DNA of 64,000 bases from Ralstonia sp. SET104 (GTDB lineage: Bacteria; Pseudomonadota; Gammaproteobacteria; Burkholderiales; Burkholderiaceae): positions 62,001 to 126,000 of the forward strand of contig NZ_BHVX01000002.1 of the NCBI RefSeq assembly GCF_003851545.1, in the 5' to 3' direction. Each line of letters begins with the position of its first letter. The stretch's first letter is position 1. The position numbers were made by a program, and so were the translations under genes. The notes below the pieces were generated by a model. It worked only from the letters and a program-made list of their open reading frames with translations, searched no databases and was not told where the DNA came from. Positions 46,608-57,573 of this stretch are shown here, piece after piece.

Positions 46608-47684
46608 TCATTGCGCCGGTGCAGGCGTGATTTCCGGGGCCGGAGCGGGGGTGTTGTCGATGCGGCGGCTGCGGATATGGAAGAGCGGCTTGCGGCCCGG
46701 CGTGACGGACACTTCCAGCCAGCGATCGAGCACCGGCGAGCCATAGGTGCGTGCGCGCATGACGTGCGGATCGGGCTGGCCGTCTTCGTCCTTGAGCGGT
46801 CGGTCGAGCACGAAGGTCTGGCTCGCACCATGGACGAGCAGCACCGCACCGTCGTAGCCCTGCGTAAGCGCGCGCAGTTGCCGCTTGAGTGCCAGATAAC
46901 CGTCATGTGTGCGGCGCCGAAGCAGACCGTCGAGCAGGTTAGGAGCACGGCGGCGTTCCCAACCGTCTTCAAAGAGCGGGTCGGCCTGCATCATGATCAC
47001 GACGCCAGCCATTTTGCGCTGGCGGGCAACGGCAAAGGCACGGGCGAGCCATTGGCGATTGGCTTCGAGGCGGTCTTCGTATTCGCCGTTGCGGCCGCCG
47101 GCGATCTTGTAGTTGTTGTTGTCGCCAGGCACGTTGAGGGTGACGAACAGCACGTCGTTCATCGTCCAGCGCGTGTTTTCGCGGTAGCTGCGAAATTTGG
47201 CCTGATCGGATTGGCGCATGACTGTCATGGTGCGCTGGCCGAGCGTGTTGTCGTCGGGGTAGAACAGTTCGCGCAGGCGCAATAGGCGCTCCACGGGGTC
47301 GAAGTTGCCGGCGGTGGGGCGCTGGCAGTCGCTCCAGTCGTGGTCCCCCGGGATGTAGATGACGGGCGTGATCAGGCTGTCGAGCAGGTCGTGGCGCGTT
47401 TCGAGCAGCGTGTCGGAGCACGATTCGTCGCGGCCTTTGAGGTTGCCCAAGTGGACGACGAAGGCCGGGTGTTCGGCGTCGATAGCGTCGAGCAATGCGC
47501 GTGCGGGGGCCACATCTTCGGCGCGCTCGGGCACGTTGCCTATCACGGCAAACGTGAAGGCTGCCGGTGCGTCCGGGGCAGGTTTCGCGGCCTTGGGCGC
47601 GGCCGGTACGGCCATCGGCAGCAGCATTGCCCACATCATGGCGATGCATTGGAGCGTGCGGGAAGCCGAGCCGTGCCGGGCCAT
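46608..47684 (-). CDS. Exported metallophosphoesterase
   Basis: A 358-residue calcineurin-like phosphoesterase. A signal-like N terminus (IAMMWAMLLPMAVPAAP) suggests export. Motifs are FAVIGNVP in place of the usual D-x-H box, VHLGNLKGRDE, IYIPGDHDWSDC (GDHD in place of GNHD) and a C-terminal LVHGASQTF. The altered first metal motif (no DxH) may reduce or change catalysis. It is 5 bp downstream of mutS on the same strand, so probably co-transcribed. Confidence 0.75.
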   Translation of the reverse strand: MARHGSASRTLQCIAMMWAMLLPMAVPAAPKAAKPAPDAPAAFTFAVIGNVPERAEDVAPARALLDAIDAEHPAFVVHLGNLKGRDESCSDTLLETRHDLLDSLITPVIYIPGDHDWSDCQRPTAGNFDPVERLLRLRELFYPDDNTLGQRTMTVMRQSDQAKFRSYRENTRWTMNDVLFVTLNVPGDNNNYKIAGGRNGEYEDRLEANRQWLARAFAVARQRKMAGVVIMMQADPLFEDGWERRRAPNLLDGLLRRRTHDGYLALKRQLRALTQGYDGAVLLVHGASQTFVLDRPLKDEDGQPDPHVMRARTYGSPVLDRWLEVSVTPGRKPLFHIRSRRIDNTPAPAPEITPAPAQ

Positions 47685-47689
47685 CGGGA

Positions 47690-50347
47690 TCAGGCGGTCG
47701 GGCTCGCGAGCGCCTTGAGCCGGTACAGCGCGTCGAGCGCTTCACGCGGCGTCATGTCGTCGGGATCGATGCCAGCGAGGGCGTCGGTCAGCGCGGCGCC
47801 AGGAGCCTCAATGTCGTCCTCGTCGTCGGCCTCCTCGTCGTCGAGGGGGGTATTCGCTGCGAGCGCGAAGAGGTCGAGCTGCGGTGTGGCGCCGGTGTCG
47901 GCAGAATGCTGCTCCAACCAGGCCAGTCGCTTGCGCGCTGCACGAATGACCGGTTGCGGCACACCTGCCAGTTGCGCCACCTGTAAGCCGTAACTCTGAC
48001 TGGCCGGGCCTTCCTGCACGGCATGCAGGAAGACGATGCCTTCGCCGTGTTCAACGGCCGAGAGATGCACGTTCGCGGCTTGTGCGAACTCCTGCGGCAG
48101 TTGCGTCAGTTCAAAGTAGTGCGTGGCGAACAGTGTGTGACTGCGGTTGTGCGAGAGCAGATGGCGCGCGATTGCCCACGCAAGCGCCAGACCATCGAAC
48201 GTGCTCGTGCCCCGCCCGATCTCGTCCATCAGCACCAGGCTGTTGGGCGTGGCGCGGTGCAGGATGGCGGCGGCTTCCGTCATTTCAACCATGAAGGTCG
48301 AACGTCCGCCGGCCAGATCGTCGGCTGCGCCGATGCGTGTGAAGATTCGGTCGATCGGGCCGATGGTCGCAGCTTCCGCCGGCACAAACGCGCCCACGTA
48401 TGCAAGCAGCACGACCAATGCGGTTTGGCGCATGAAGGTCGATTTACCGCCCATGTTCGGGCCGGTGATCAGCAGGAGCTTGCGCGCGTCCTGCAGGACG
48501 CAGTCGTTGGCGACGAACTGCTCGACTTGCTGCTCAACTACAGGATGGCGCGCGCGCGTCAGTTCAATACCGGGCGCATCCGTCAGCATCGGGCGCGACC
48601 ACGACAGCGCATGCGCGCGCTCGGCCAGTGTGGCAAGCACATCGGCCTGTGCCAGCGCGGCGGCGATGCGCTTGAACTCGGCCAGATGCGGCAGCAGCTT
48701 CTGCAGCAATTCTTCGTAAAGGAGTTTTTCGCGCGACAAGGCGCGATCCTGTGCGGAGAGTGCCTTGTCTTCAAATGCCTTCAGTTCGGGCGTGATGTAG
48801 CGTTCGGCGTTCTTGAGCGTTTGGCGGCGGCGGTAGTCATCGGGCACCTTGGCCACCTGGCCATTGGTGACTTCGATGTAGAAGCCGTGCACACGGTTGT
48901 ACTCGACACGCAGATTGGCGATGCCGGTGCGTTCGCGCTCGCGGGCTTCCAGGTCGACGAGAAACTGACCGCAGTTCTCCGAGATGTCTCGCAGCGCATC
49001 GAGATCCGCATCGTAGCCGCGGGCGATCACGCCGCCGTCGCGCACCATCGCCGCCGGTTCAGTCATCACGGCGCGCTGGAGCAGGTCGTGAGCGTCTTCC
49101 GGCAGCGTGAGCGCAGCGTAAAGCTCGGCCAACAGCGGAGCGGCATCGCTCTGCGGCAACTCTTCGCGAATCTCGGGCAAGCGCGCAAGCGTGTCGCGCA
49201 GCGAGGAAAGATCGCGCGGGCGTGCACTTAGCAGCGCAAGCCGCCCGGTAATGCGCTCCGCATCTGACAGCGTGCGCAGCGTTGCACGTAGCGTTTGCCA
49301 ATCGCTGCCGAGCAGTACTTCAATGGCTTGTTGCCGTGCTTGCGGCACTGCGCGATCGCGCAGCGGGTGATGCAGCCAGTGACGCAGCAGGCGGCTGCCC
49401 ATGCTGGTGGCGCAGGTGTCGAGCAGCGAGAACAGCGTCGGCGATTCCTGCCCGCGCAGCGTCTCGGTCAGTTCCAGGTTGCGGCGTGTGGCGGTGTCCA
49501 GGCCGATGAACTCGCTTTCATGCTCGACGGTCAGGCCGATCACGTGACGCAGTGATTGGCCTTGCGTGGCCGAGGCATAGTTCAGCAGCGCGCCGGCAGC
49601 CGCCAGCGCGGCCGTCAACGTTTCCGCGCCGAAGGCGACGAGGCTCGCCACGCCCAGTTGTTCGCGCAGGCGGCGCGTGCCGGCTTCCACGTCGAAGTGC
49701 CAATCGGGCAGGCGTGTGCGTGCAACGTCGACTTGGATGGCGTTGAGCGTTGCATCGTCGGCCAGCACTTCGGCTGGGCGGATGCGTTCGAGTTCGCGGT
49801 CGAGCTGGTCTGGGCTGCATTCCATGAGGCGCAGTTCGCCGCCGACAAGGTTGAGCCACGCCAGGCCGATCAACGGCGCCGCGCCGCGCTTGGCCGGCAG
49901 ATGCGCAATGGCCAGCAGATGATTGTTGACCTTGTCGGAGAGCAGCGCGGCGTCCGTTAACGTGCCGGGTGTGACGACGCGTACCACCTTGCGCTCAACC
50001 GGCCCTTTTGTGGTCGCCGGGTCTCCAATCTGCTCGCAGATGGCGACCGATTCGCCCAACTTGACCAATTTGGCGAGGTATTGCTCGGCCGCGTGGAACG
50101 GGATGCCCGCCATGCGGATCGGATGCCCATTGGAGCTGCCCCGCGCGGTGAGCGTGATATCCAGCAGGCGCGAGGCTTTCTCGGCGTCTTCAAAGAAGAG
50201 CTCGTAGAAGTCGCCCATGCGGTAGAAGACAAGCGTGTCCGGATGCCCCGATTTAAGACGCAGATACTGCTGCATCATCGGGGTGTGCTTGTCGAACGGG
50301 CCGTATTTCGGATCGATCTCCAGAACCGGAGCGGAGTGTTCAGCCAT
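47690..50347 (-). CDS. mutS: DNA mismatch-recognition protein MutS
   Basis: An 885-residue mismatch-repair ATPase. The N-terminal mismatch-reading motif is [15 protein letters not shown] (Phe-x-Glu). Walker A is [13 protein letters not shown] near residue 630, followed by the dimer signature [21 protein letters not shown] Walker B and the [12 protein letters not shown] region. The C-terminal tetramer domain is present. Full length. It opens a two-gene operon with the metallophosphoesterase. Confidence 0.97.
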   Translation of the reverse strand: MAEHSAPVLEIDPKYGPFDKHTPMMQQYLRLKSGHPDTLVFYRMGDFYELFFEDAEKASRLLDITLTARGSSNGHPIRMAGIPFHAAEQYLAKLVKLGESVAICEQIGDPATTKGPVERKVVRVVTPGTLTDAALLSDKVNNHLLAIAHLPAKRGAAPLIGLAWLNLVGGELRLMECSPDQLDRELERIRPAEVLADDATLNAIQVDVARTRLPDWHFDVEAGTRRLREQLGVASLVAFGAETLTAALAAAGALLNYASATQGQSLRHVIGLTVEHESEFIGLDTATRRNLELTETLRGQESPTLFSLLDTCATSMGSRLLRHWLHHPLRDRAVPQARQQAIEVLLGSDWQTLRATLRTLSDAERITGRLALLSARPRDLSSLRDTLARLPEIREELPQSDAAPLLAELYAALTLPEDAHDLLQRAVMTEPAAMVRDGGVIARGYDADLDALRDISENCGQFLVDLEARERERTGIANLRVEYNRVHGFYIEVTNGQVAKVPDDYRRRQTLKNAERYITPELKAFEDKALSAQDRALSREKLLYEELLQKLLPHLAEFKRIAAALAQADVLATLAERAHALSWSRPMLTDAPGIELTRARHPVVEQQVEQFVANDCVLQDARKLLLITGPNMGGKSTFMRQTALVVLLAYVGAFVPAEAATIGPIDRIFTRIGAADDLAGGRSTFMVEMTEAAAILHRATPNSLVLMDEIGRGTSTFDGLALAWAIARHLLSHNRSHTLFATHYFELTQLPQEFAQAANVHLSAVEHGEGIVFLHAVQEGPASQSYGLQVAQLAGVPQPVIRAARKRLAWLEQHSADTGATPQLDLFALAANTPLDDEEADDEDDIEAPGAALTDALAGIDPDDMTPREALDALYRLKALASPTA

Positions 50348-50443
50348 GCGGTGTCATGCGTGGCGCGCAGCCCGATTGAATCCGATTGGGCCGTGCGCGG
50401 AAGGTGTTGAATCGCGCAATTGTTGCACACCTGCGATGCAGCT

Positions 50444-51340
50444 TCACCGCACATCGTCAGCGAGTCGGGCTTCGAGAAAATCCAAAAAGCATGCAATGCG
50501 CGAAGCCAACTGCGTATTGCGGTAGTACACCGCGTGAATGGGCTGCAGCACCTCCACTGTGGCATCCGGCAGCACCTGCACGAGATCCCCTTTGAGCCGG
50601 TCTTCGGCGGTCATGAAATCGGCCAGGCAGACGATGCCGGCGCCGTGCAAGGCGAGCTGGCGCAGGGTTTCACCGCTGGACGCCTTGAGCGTGGGTTCGA
50701 TACGCAAGCGGTCGCCGTGCGGGCCGCGCAGGGGCCAGTGGTTCAGCGATTCCGGCTGCATGAAGCCGAGCAGGGCGTGCTTCTGCACGTCATCCACGCT
50801 GCGCGGCTGGCCGTGCGCTTTCAGATACGCGGGGCTCGCCAGCACGCGCAGGCGCCGGGTGCCGAGCAGCCGCGCACGCAAAGTGGAATCGCGCAGCGTA
50901 CCAATGCGGATGGCCACGTCGGTGTCTTCTTCCAGCAGGTCGATCACCAAATCGTTGGTGTTCAGTTCCAGGTCGATCTGCGGATATTGCGCGCGGAAGT
51001 CCGGCACCAGCGGTGCGACCACATGCAGCATGAACGGCATGGCTGCATTGACGCGCAGGCGGCCAGCCGGCTGCTGGCGGCGCAGGGCGATCTGCTCCTC
51101 GGCCTCGTCCACGGCGGCGAGGATGCTGCGGGCCTGGGCCAGAAACGTCGCGCCCTCGTCAGTCAGGGACAGCCGGCGCGTGGTGCGCGAGAGCAGGGTG
51201 GTGTCCAGTTTCTCTTCCAGGCGGCGCAGCGCGCGGCTCACGCCCGACACTGTCTGGCCGAGCTGCTCGGCGGCGGCCGTCACGGAACCCGTATCGACCA
51301 CGGTGCGGAAGGCGAGCAGTTCTTCGAGCGTCGTTTTCAT
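50444..51340 (-). CDS. LysR-family transcriptional regulator
   Basis: A 298-residue LysR protein of the CrgA/DsdC-like subgroup. The HTH lies within MKTTLEELLAFRTVVDTGSVTAAAEQLGQTVSGVSRALRRLEEKL and a periplasmic-binding fold follows. RTTRRLSLTDEGATFLAQARSIL is the family linker. It is divergent from a chemoreceptor gene 237 bp away; regulation of that gene or of itself is possible. Its effector is unknown. Confidence 0.88.
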   Translation of the reverse strand: MKTTLEELLAFRTVVDTGSVTAAAEQLGQTVSGVSRALRRLEEKLDTTLLSRTTRRLSLTDEGATFLAQARSILAAVDEAEEQIALRRQQPAGRLRVNAAMPFMLHVVAPLVPDFRAQYPQIDLELNTNDLVIDLLEEDTDVAIRIGTLRDSTLRARLLGTRRLRVLASPAYLKAHGQPRSVDDVQKHALLGFMQPESLNHWPLRGPHGDRLRIEPTLKASSGETLRQLALHGAGIVCLADFMTAEDRLKGDLVQVLPDATVEVLQPIHAVYYRNTQLASRIACFLDFLEARLADDVR

Positions 51341-51577
51341 CGTTGATTATCAATTTCAGATCAAAAGAATTCTGCCAAACGCGGCGTTTTTTGCAAATAT
51401 CGGGCGATGCAAGCGGCACCTGGCGCCGGTTCAGGCGCGCAGCCGCCACGTTTTGCGGGGTTACGCCTACTCAAGATTGGTGAGCCACCTGCCGATAGAC
51501 CTATCGAACCCCTAAAACTCTATGGAAACGCGTTTGCGCAAACGGCGCTCCGCGGCTCCGCATTCGGAGACTCTGGA

Positions 51578-53446
51578 ATGAGCAAGCTCAGCTTTCGCCA
51601 AAAGCTTTGGTTGCCGTTGGTCATCAGCCTTGTCGCGCTGACCTTGATCTCGGTATTCAACGCGTATCAGGCGCGCGAGATCCGCGTGGAAGAGCGCAAG
51701 AACAATCTGGTTAGCGTGACCACCATGGCCATGAACCTCGTCAAGCAGTACGACGATTTGACCAAGAGCGGCACGCTGACCAAGGATGCCGCGCAGAAAC
51801 AGGCGCTCGACCGCTTCAAGGCGCTGCGCTATGACAAGGACGGCTACTTCACCATCACCAGTTCCAACAACGTGGTGGTGATGCACCCGATCAAGCCCGA
51901 GTTCATCGGCAAGGATCAATCCGGCTTCAAGGATGCGCAGGGCAATGCCGTCTACATGGGCCTGACCAACGCCGCCAAAGATCCGAAAGGCGGATTCACC
52001 AGCTATGTGTGGCCGAAAGTCGGCGGATCGGAGCCGGTGCCCAAGACGGCCTTCGCAATGCGTTATGAGCCGTGGGACTGGGTGTTCTCGACTGGCGTCT
52101 ACATGGACGACATCAACGCTGCGTTCATGACGTCGCTGTACCAGACCGGCGGCCTGCTGGTGCTGGTCGGGGGCCTGCTGTTGTTGCTGGGCAGCGTCGC
52201 CAACCGCGGCCTGCAGCGCACGCTGGGCGGCGACCCCGCCTACGCAGCCGAGGTGGCCAACCGCATTGCCGGCGGCGACCTGACGGTCGAGATCGCCACC
52301 CGCGCCGATGACAACCACAGCTTGCTCTACGCCATGAGCCGCATGCGCGGCGCGCTGGTGCAGACCATCGGCCGCATCAAGGGCGCCTCGGAAACGATCG
52401 GCACTGCCACGCGCGAGATCGCCAGCGGCAACCTTGATCTGTCGTCGCGCACGGAACAGCAGGCCAGCTCGCTGGAAGAAACTGCCTCGGCCATGGAAGA
52501 GCTGATGTCGACCGTGCAGCAGAATACTGACAACGCCCAACAGGCCAATCAACTGGCCGCGTCCGCCTCGGATGTGGCCGTGCGCGGTGGCGATGTGGTG
52601 ACGCGCGTGGTGGAGACCATGGGTTCGATCAACGCGTCGTCGCGCAAGATCGTCGACATCATCGGTGTCATTGACGGCATCGCTTTCCAGACCAACATCC
52701 TCGCGCTCAACGCCGCGGTGGAAGCTGCCCGTGCCGGTGAACAGGGCCGCGGTTTTGCGGTCGTTGCTGGCGAAGTGCGCAGCCTTGCACAGCGCAGCGC
52801 GGCCGCCGCCAAGGAGATCAAGGCGCTGATCGACGATTCCGTAGTCAATGTGGACGCAGGCAGCGCGCTGGTGGAAGAGGCGGGCACGACCATGCGCGAG
52901 GTTGTTGCGAGCGTGAAGCGTGTGACCGATATCGTCGGCGAGATTGCGTCCGCGAGCCAGGAACAGCGCTCGGGCATTGAAGAGGTCAGTCACGCCGTCA
53001 CGCAGCTCGACGACGCCACGCAGCAAAACGCCGCGCTGGTGGAACAAGCCGCTGCAGCCGCGCAATCGCTGGAAGAGCAGGCGGTGAGCCTGACGCAAGT
53101 GGTCGCGCAATTCCGCCTGGACGCGCATGCGCTGCACGCTCCTGCCATGGTGACCAAGGTCGAGCCGGCGGTTGCACCGCTCAAGCCTGTTGCAGCCGCA
53201 GCTCCGGCGGCGGCCAGGAACGAAGCGCCACGCCGCGAGCCTGCGAAGCCGAGCGCCGAAGCCGCCCACCCCAAGCTCACGTCACGCAAGGCGCCCGTGC
53301 TGCGCAAGGGCGCTGCCAAGCCGGCCGCGAAACAACCCGCCCAGCAACCCGCCCAGCAGCCTGCACCGGTTGCCGTGCCCGCCAGTCTTGCCAAAGCAAA
53401 ACCGCTGGTCGCGGCCGGCGACGATTCCGATTGGGAAACGTTCTGA
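51578..53446 (+). CDS. Methyl-accepting chemotaxis protein, Cache type
   Basis: A 622-residue chemoreceptor. Membrane helix 1 ([21 protein letters not shown]) and helix 2 ([18 protein letters not shown]) bracket a single Cache sensor with [29 protein letters not shown] and the signalling hairpin follow, with tip [37 protein letters not shown]. Methylation segments are Glu/Gln-rich ([16 protein letters not shown]). The Ala/Pro-rich tail ends in DWETF, matching the CheR/CheB docking pentapeptide NWETF. ATG at 51578 follows TCGGAG. Confidence 0.93.
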   Translation: MSKLSFRQKLWLPLVISLVALTLISVFNAYQAREIRVEERKNNLVSVTTMAMNLVKQYDDLTKSGTLTKDAAQKQALDRFKALRYDKDGYFTITSSNNVVVMHPIKPEFIGKDQSGFKDAQGNAVYMGLTNAAKDPKGGFTSYVWPKVGGSEPVPKTAFAMRYEPWDWVFSTGVYMDDINAAFMTSLYQTGGLLVLVGGLLLLLGSVANRGLQRTLGGDPAYAAEVANRIAGGDLTVEIATRADDNHSLLYAMSRMRGALVQTIGRIKGASETIGTATREIASGNLDLSSRTEQQASSLEETASAMEELMSTVQQNTDNAQQANQLAASASDVAVRGGDVVTRVVETMGSINASSRKIVDIIGVIDGIAFQTNILALNAAVEAARAGEQGRGFAVVAGEVRSLAQRSAAAAKEIKALIDDSVVNVDAGSALVEEAGTTMREVVASVKRVTDIVGEIASASQEQRSGIEEVSHAVTQLDDATQQNAALVEQAAAAAQSLEEQAVSLTQVVAQFRLDAHALHAPAMVTKVEPAVAPLKPVAAAAPAAARNEAPRREPAKPSAEAAHPKLTSRKAPVLRKGAAKPAAKQPAQQPAQQPAPVAVPASLAKAKPLVAAGDDSDWETF

Positions 53447-53507
53447 TATTCAACGTATTGCCTCCGGTGCAACGTTACTCAGCGCTGGCCGGATTCCGGA
53501 GACAAAG

Positions 53508-55325
53508 ATGGACCGCATTTTGAAGAACACCAGTGTGCGTGCTGGCCTGCTGGCGATTCTGATCACCTTTGCGCTGATGATCGTGGTCGGGGCGGCGGTG
53601 GGCGTTCTGGCCCTGCGCACCACCAACTCCGCGACCGAGCGCGTGCATGACATTTCAGACCGCAGCATGCTGCTGAACGACGCGTACAAAGACATGCAGC
53701 GCGCGCGCACCGGCATGTCGCGCTTGTACAGCGTCCTGCGCGAGAACATGGACGATGCGGCCAAGTCGGCAGCGCTCGCCAGTTCGGAAAAGGGTTTGAA
53801 GAAATCGATCGCGCAGGTGGAAGCGTTCAAGAATGCGCCGCCCATCGAAGGTATCGACCAGGCGCAGCACCAAGCGATCGTTCAAGCCGCGCAGACGCAT
53901 ATCGAGGCCGTGCAGCGAGCCCTGGCCGCCTTGCGCGCCGGCGACGCCGCAGCCTACGCTCCAATTAACTACAAGGACGTGACCGATACCGGTGCGGCCT
54001 GGTCGGTACAGATCGAGAACTTCCAGCAGCTCGTCAAGACACTGGCCAAAGACCAAGCCGATGGCGGCCGCGCACGCTACGAAACGATCCTGAAGTTTGT
54101 GGCGCTGGGTATTGCCATGGCGCTTGCATTGATCGTGGCGGTCTTCTATGGGCTCAAGGCGTTTGTGATCACGCCGCTCAACGAAGCCGTGACCGTGCTG
54201 AGCCGCGTGGCCGAAGGCGATCTGGCCATCCACGTGAAGACGGGCGGCCGCAATGAACTCGGCCGCCTGCTGGCCGCCGTGGGCCGCATGCGCGAGAGCC
54301 TGGTGAACACCGTGCGCCAGGTGCGCAACAGCTCGGACTCCGTTAACACCGGCGCGCACGAAATCGCCAGTGGCAACCTGGATTTGTCCACGCGCACGGA
54401 GCAGCAGTCGGCATCGCTGGAGAAGACGGCCGCGAGCATGGAGCAGATGACCTCCACCGTGACGAACAACTCCGACAATGCGCGCCAAGCCAGTGCGCTG
54501 GCGTCCAACGCCGCTGATCTGGCTTCGCGCGGTGGCGACGTGGTTCGCGGCGTGGTGGCCACCATGGACGACATCAGCGCGGGCTCGCGCAAGATGGCCG
54601 ACATCATCGGCGTGATTGATGGCATTGCGTTCCAGACCAACATTCTCGCGCTCAACGCCGCCGTGGAAGCCGCCCGCGCCGGCGAGCAGGGCCGCGGCTT
54701 TGCCGTGGTGGCTGGCGAAGTGCGTGCGCTGGCCCAGCGCAGTGCCGCAGCGGCCAAGGAAATCAAGACGCTGATCGACGACTCGGTGTCGCGTGTGCAA
54801 GCGGGTCACACGCAGGTCGCGCAGGCTGGCCAGACCATCACCGAGACGGTGGAGGCCGTGCGCCGCGTGGCCAATATTGTTGAGGATATCGCCTCCGCAT
54901 CCGCCGAGCAGACGCAGGGCATCCTGCAGATCGGCCAGGCCGTGACGGAAATGGAGCAGGTCACGCAGCAGAACGCCGCGCTGGTCGAGCAGGCCGCGGC
55001 TGCCGCGCAGTCGCTGGAAGAGCAGGCGCAGAACCTGGCGCAGGTGGTATCGCAGTTCCGGCTGGACGGGGCGGAGACCGCCGCCATGGCCCCACTGAAA
55101 CCTGAGAAGGTTGCCAAGCCTGTGACCAAGGCTGCCGCTAGGCCGCTCACCCCGGCCAAGCCTGCGCGCGCAGCCATCCGCAAGCGTGAGCCGAAGCTGG
55201 CGGCTCAGCCGGTAGCTGCTGCGCCGGCTGCACCCGCCGCCGCTGTTCCTGTTGCCGCTTCCGCCAGAAAGCAGACGCTGGCCGTGGCCGGTGGCGGTTC
55301 CGATGCGGATTGGGAAACGTTCTGA
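53508..55325 (+). CDS. Methyl-accepting chemotaxis protein, four-helix-bundle type
   Basis: A 605-residue chemoreceptor of the Tar/Tsr-like 4HB class. Membrane helices are LLAILITFALMIVVGAAVGVLAL and FVALGIAMALALIVAVFYGL, with a helical sensor between them starting HDISDRSMLLNDAYKDMQRARTG. The HAMP and signalling tip (same EIKTLIDDSV... and [13 protein letters not shown] motif) are conserved. It also ends in a Pro/Ala-rich linker and DWETF. It lies 61 bp after the first chemoreceptor with GGAGA before the ATG. The two share signalling domains but not sensors. Confidence 0.93.
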   Translation: MDRILKNTSVRAGLLAILITFALMIVVGAAVGVLALRTTNSATERVHDISDRSMLLNDAYKDMQRARTGMSRLYSVLRENMDDAAKSAALASSEKGLKKSIAQVEAFKNAPPIEGIDQAQHQAIVQAAQTHIEAVQRALAALRAGDAAAYAPINYKDVTDTGAAWSVQIENFQQLVKTLAKDQADGGRARYETILKFVALGIAMALALIVAVFYGLKAFVITPLNEAVTVLSRVAEGDLAIHVKTGGRNELGRLLAAVGRMRESLVNTVRQVRNSSDSVNTGAHEIASGNLDLSTRTEQQSASLEKTAASMEQMTSTVTNNSDNARQASALASNAADLASRGGDVVRGVVATMDDISAGSRKMADIIGVIDGIAFQTNILALNAAVEAARAGEQGRGFAVVAGEVRALAQRSAAAAKEIKTLIDDSVSRVQAGHTQVAQAGQTITETVEAVRRVANIVEDIASASAEQTQGILQIGQAVTEMEQVTQQNAALVEQAAAAAQSLEEQAQNLAQVVSQFRLDGAETAAMAPLKPEKVAKPVTKAAARPLTPAKPARAAIRKREPKLAAQPVAAAPAAPAAAVPVAASARKQTLAVAGGGSDADWETF

Positions 55326-55337
55326 GCGGTTGAGAAC

Positions 55338-56057
55338 TTAGGCATTGAGCGCTGGGCCATCGATCCGCTTGGTCCAGCTCTCTACCTCGCCGCGCGCGAG
55401 GCGGCCTTCCACCAGCTTGCGCCATGACGGCGTGAGCGGCAGCGCCAGCATGTCGGTCAGCGCAGCACGGTCGAGCATGTTGCGGTAGAGCACCTCCAGC
55501 ACACGCGCCAGCGGCCATTGTGGCCATGGCCGCTCAAGCCATTCGAGCGTATCGCCCGCGCGAAGCGTGCCGCCTTCCAAGACCCGGTAGTACCAGCCCG
55601 TGCGGCCCGTGTGTTGCACGCGGCGTGCCATGTCGCGCACGGGGTTGTCGCCCGTACTGAAGCGATCGTTGAGTTTCCAGCACGGCTGGCGCAATTGCGA
55701 CACCTCCAGCACGACGCCGCCTGCACGCAGGCGGTCGCCCACGCAGACGTCCGCTTCGGTGACGCCCGCCGTGCTCAGGTTCTCGCCAAACGCGCCGGGC
55801 TGAGCAAGCAACGGCTGCGCGCCGATGTCTGCTTGCCAAGCCGCGTAGTGATCGAACGGGTAGTGGTGGACCGCCTTGTCGCGGCCACCGTGCACACGAA
55901 GGTCGCCTTGCTCATCACCGACGATGCCGTTGATGCCCACCTCCACCGCATCGTTCACGGGGCGCTTGTCGATAGCACTGCGTGAGCCAGGACGCGTGTA
56001 GTCGACTGCGCGGCCGGTAAGGACGGTATCGATACGGACAGGGCCAGGCAGCGTCAT
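55338..56057 (-). CDS. MOSC-domain protein, YiiM-like
   Basis: A 239-residue molybdenum-cofactor-binding MOSC protein. DEQGDLRVHGGRDKAVHHYPFDHYAAW is the MOSC signature, PGAFGENLSTAGVTEADVCVGDR completes the beta-barrel, and QLRQPCWKLNDRF contains the cofactor-ligand Cys. The C terminus matches YiiM's 3-alpha domain (LPLTPSWRKLVEGRL). YiiM-type proteins reduce N-hydroxylated compounds such as 6-hydroxylaminopurine. Its ATG overlaps the stop of the amidotransferase gene (ATGA), so the pair is coupled. Confidence 0.9.
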   Translation of the reverse strand: MTLPGPVRIDTVLTGRAVDYTRPGSRSAIDKRPVNDAVEVGINGIVGDEQGDLRVHGGRDKAVHHYPFDHYAAWQADIGAQPLLAQPGAFGENLSTAGVTEADVCVGDRLRAGGVVLEVSQLRQPCWKLNDRFSTGDNPVRDMARRVQHTGRTGWYYRVLEGGTLRAGDTLEWLERPWPQWPLARVLEVLYRNMLDRAALTDMLALPLTPSWRKLVEGRLARGEVESWTKRIDGPALNA

Positions 56058-56758
56058 GCGGCCTCCGCGCGATTCAGCCATGCAGTGAAGACCTCGCGCG
56101 CGCGTTGTGACAGGCGCTCCGCAACCGCTGGTGCTTGCGCACGCAACGCACGTGGGTCGATGCCCGCCGCGCCGAGTTCCGCCGCATGCCCGATCAGCCA
56201 CGCTTCCAGCTCATCCAGATTCGCCTCCAGATGGAATTGCAGCCCCAGTGCGTGATCGCCGATGGCGAAAGCCTGCTCCGCGCAGACCGCCGTGAATGCC
56301 AGCCGTTGCGCACCGGGCGGCAGGTCATATCGATCGCCATGCCAGTGCAGCACCGGCGTGCCATCGGCCAGCGGCGCGAGTGGGGAGCCGGCACCTTCTG
56401 CTGTGAGCGTAATGGGCGCGAAGCCGATCTCCTTCATGCCCATCGGCCTGACCGCAGCGCCCAGTGCCCGCGCCATCAGTTGCGCGCCCAGGCAGATGCC
56501 GATGAGTGGCTTGCGCGCTGCCAACCGCTGCGCAATGGCTTCGGCCTCGTCGCGTACAAACGGATAGATCGCATCGTCATGCGCGCCGATGGGCCCGCCC
56601 AGCACGATCAACAGATCGGCGGCGAGCATGTCGCGCCCCGGCACGAGTTGCACACCGGCGTCCACCGTGCGTACGGAGTATCCGCGTGCTTCCAGCAGCG
56701 GCTGCAGTATGCCGAGATGCTCGAACGGGACGTGGCGCAATGCGAGAGCGGTTTTCAT
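56054..56758 (-). CDS. Class I glutamine amidotransferase-like protein
   Basis: A 234-residue GATase-1 protein resembling GuaA-associated and YfeJ-like stand-alone amidotransferases. LIVLGGPIGAHDD, the nucleophile elbow GICLGAQLMARALGA with Cys, and LGLQFHLEANLDE with the His of the triad are present. It has no synthetase domain. Substrate unknown; gamma-glutamyl hydrolysis is a possibility. Overlaps the MOSC gene. Confidence 0.83.
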   Translation of the reverse strand: MKTALALRHVPFEHLGILQPLLEARGYSVRTVDAGVQLVPGRDMLAADLLIVLGGPIGAHDDAIYPFVRDEAEAIAQRLAARKPLIGICLGAQLMARALGAAVRPMGMKEIGFAPITLTAEGAGSPLAPLADGTPVLHWHGDRYDLPPGAQRLAFTAVCAEQAFAIGDHALGLQFHLEANLDELEAWLIGHAAELGAAGIDPRALRAQAPAVAERLSQRAREVFTAWLNRAEAA

Positions 56759-57174
56759 GGCGGGTACGGAAGGTTCGGGTGATGCCCATTGTGAAGGACG
56801 GCTCAGGAGGGCAAAACCCGCGCGTCTGGTGAGGGCTTGTGGTGCCGTGCGCTGGATTTTGAACGCGATGTACCGGGCAAAAGGCGCATTCATCGAGCGC
56901 AGGGGTTGGAGCGCCGAGAAAAAGAAGGTCCACTTGCCGAGCTGGGAATCCTGGGCGTCTCTGGCGTTCCATCTGCCTGTGGTTGTTAAAACGGCGATGT
57001 GGCCTTGGGACTGCGCGTGCTGGCTAAGTGTTATTTACATCAGCTTTTAAAAGAATGCATCACGCACCCCCCCGAAAAACCGGATTCGAGGGGATGCTGC
57101 ATCTGCGCCACGTCACTAAGATGACGCCTCACAGAGTGCCGCCTTGGCACCAACAAGAAGATTCGGGAGGGGTT

Positions 57175-57573
57175 GTGCGAAAGCCGATGTTGCATTGGGT
57201 CGTCGCGGCAGGTATTGCGTTGGCCGGCTTGGGCGCGTGCGCGCCAATGGTGTCAACCACACCGGCCACGTTGGCCACGGACGACGCGACTGGGCCGTCG
57301 CGCATTCAGCTCAAATCGTCAACGGAGATCCGTCTGGAGACCGGCTACACGCGCACGCTCACAGCCAACTCCAGTTGGCAGCGCGTTGGCAGGCTGTCGC
57401 AAGGCACTGTCTATCGCCCGGTCGGCACGATTTTCACGATCGAGGGCCGTCAGGTTCACGAAGCGTATCTCGTTATCGCCAAGCAACGTCTGGTCGGGTT
57501 TTACCTGCCCGGCGAGCAGGCGTATTCCCCGCTTTCCACAGCCGTTTCAATCACAACAGGAGAATCACAATGA
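57175..57573 (+). CDS. Small hypothetical lipoprotein
   Basis: A 132-residue protein with GTG start (GGGAGGGG 2 bases upstream). VVAAGIALAGLGAC is a lipoprotein signal with lipobox near residue 22. The remainder is beta-rich (RIQLKSSTEIRLETGYTRTLTANSSWQRVGRLSQGTVYRPVGTIFTIEGRQVHEAYLVI). I cannot assign a family. Its stop overlaps the ATG of the next lipoprotein gene (ATGA), so the two are translationally coupled and may be partners in the cell envelope. Confidence 0.7.
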   Translation: MRKPMLHWVVAAGIALAGLGACAPMVSTTPATLATDDATGPSRIQLKSSTEIRLETGYTRTLTANSSWQRVGRLSQGTVYRPVGTIFTIEGRQVHEAYLVIAKQRLVGFYLPGEQAYSPLSTAVSITTGESQ

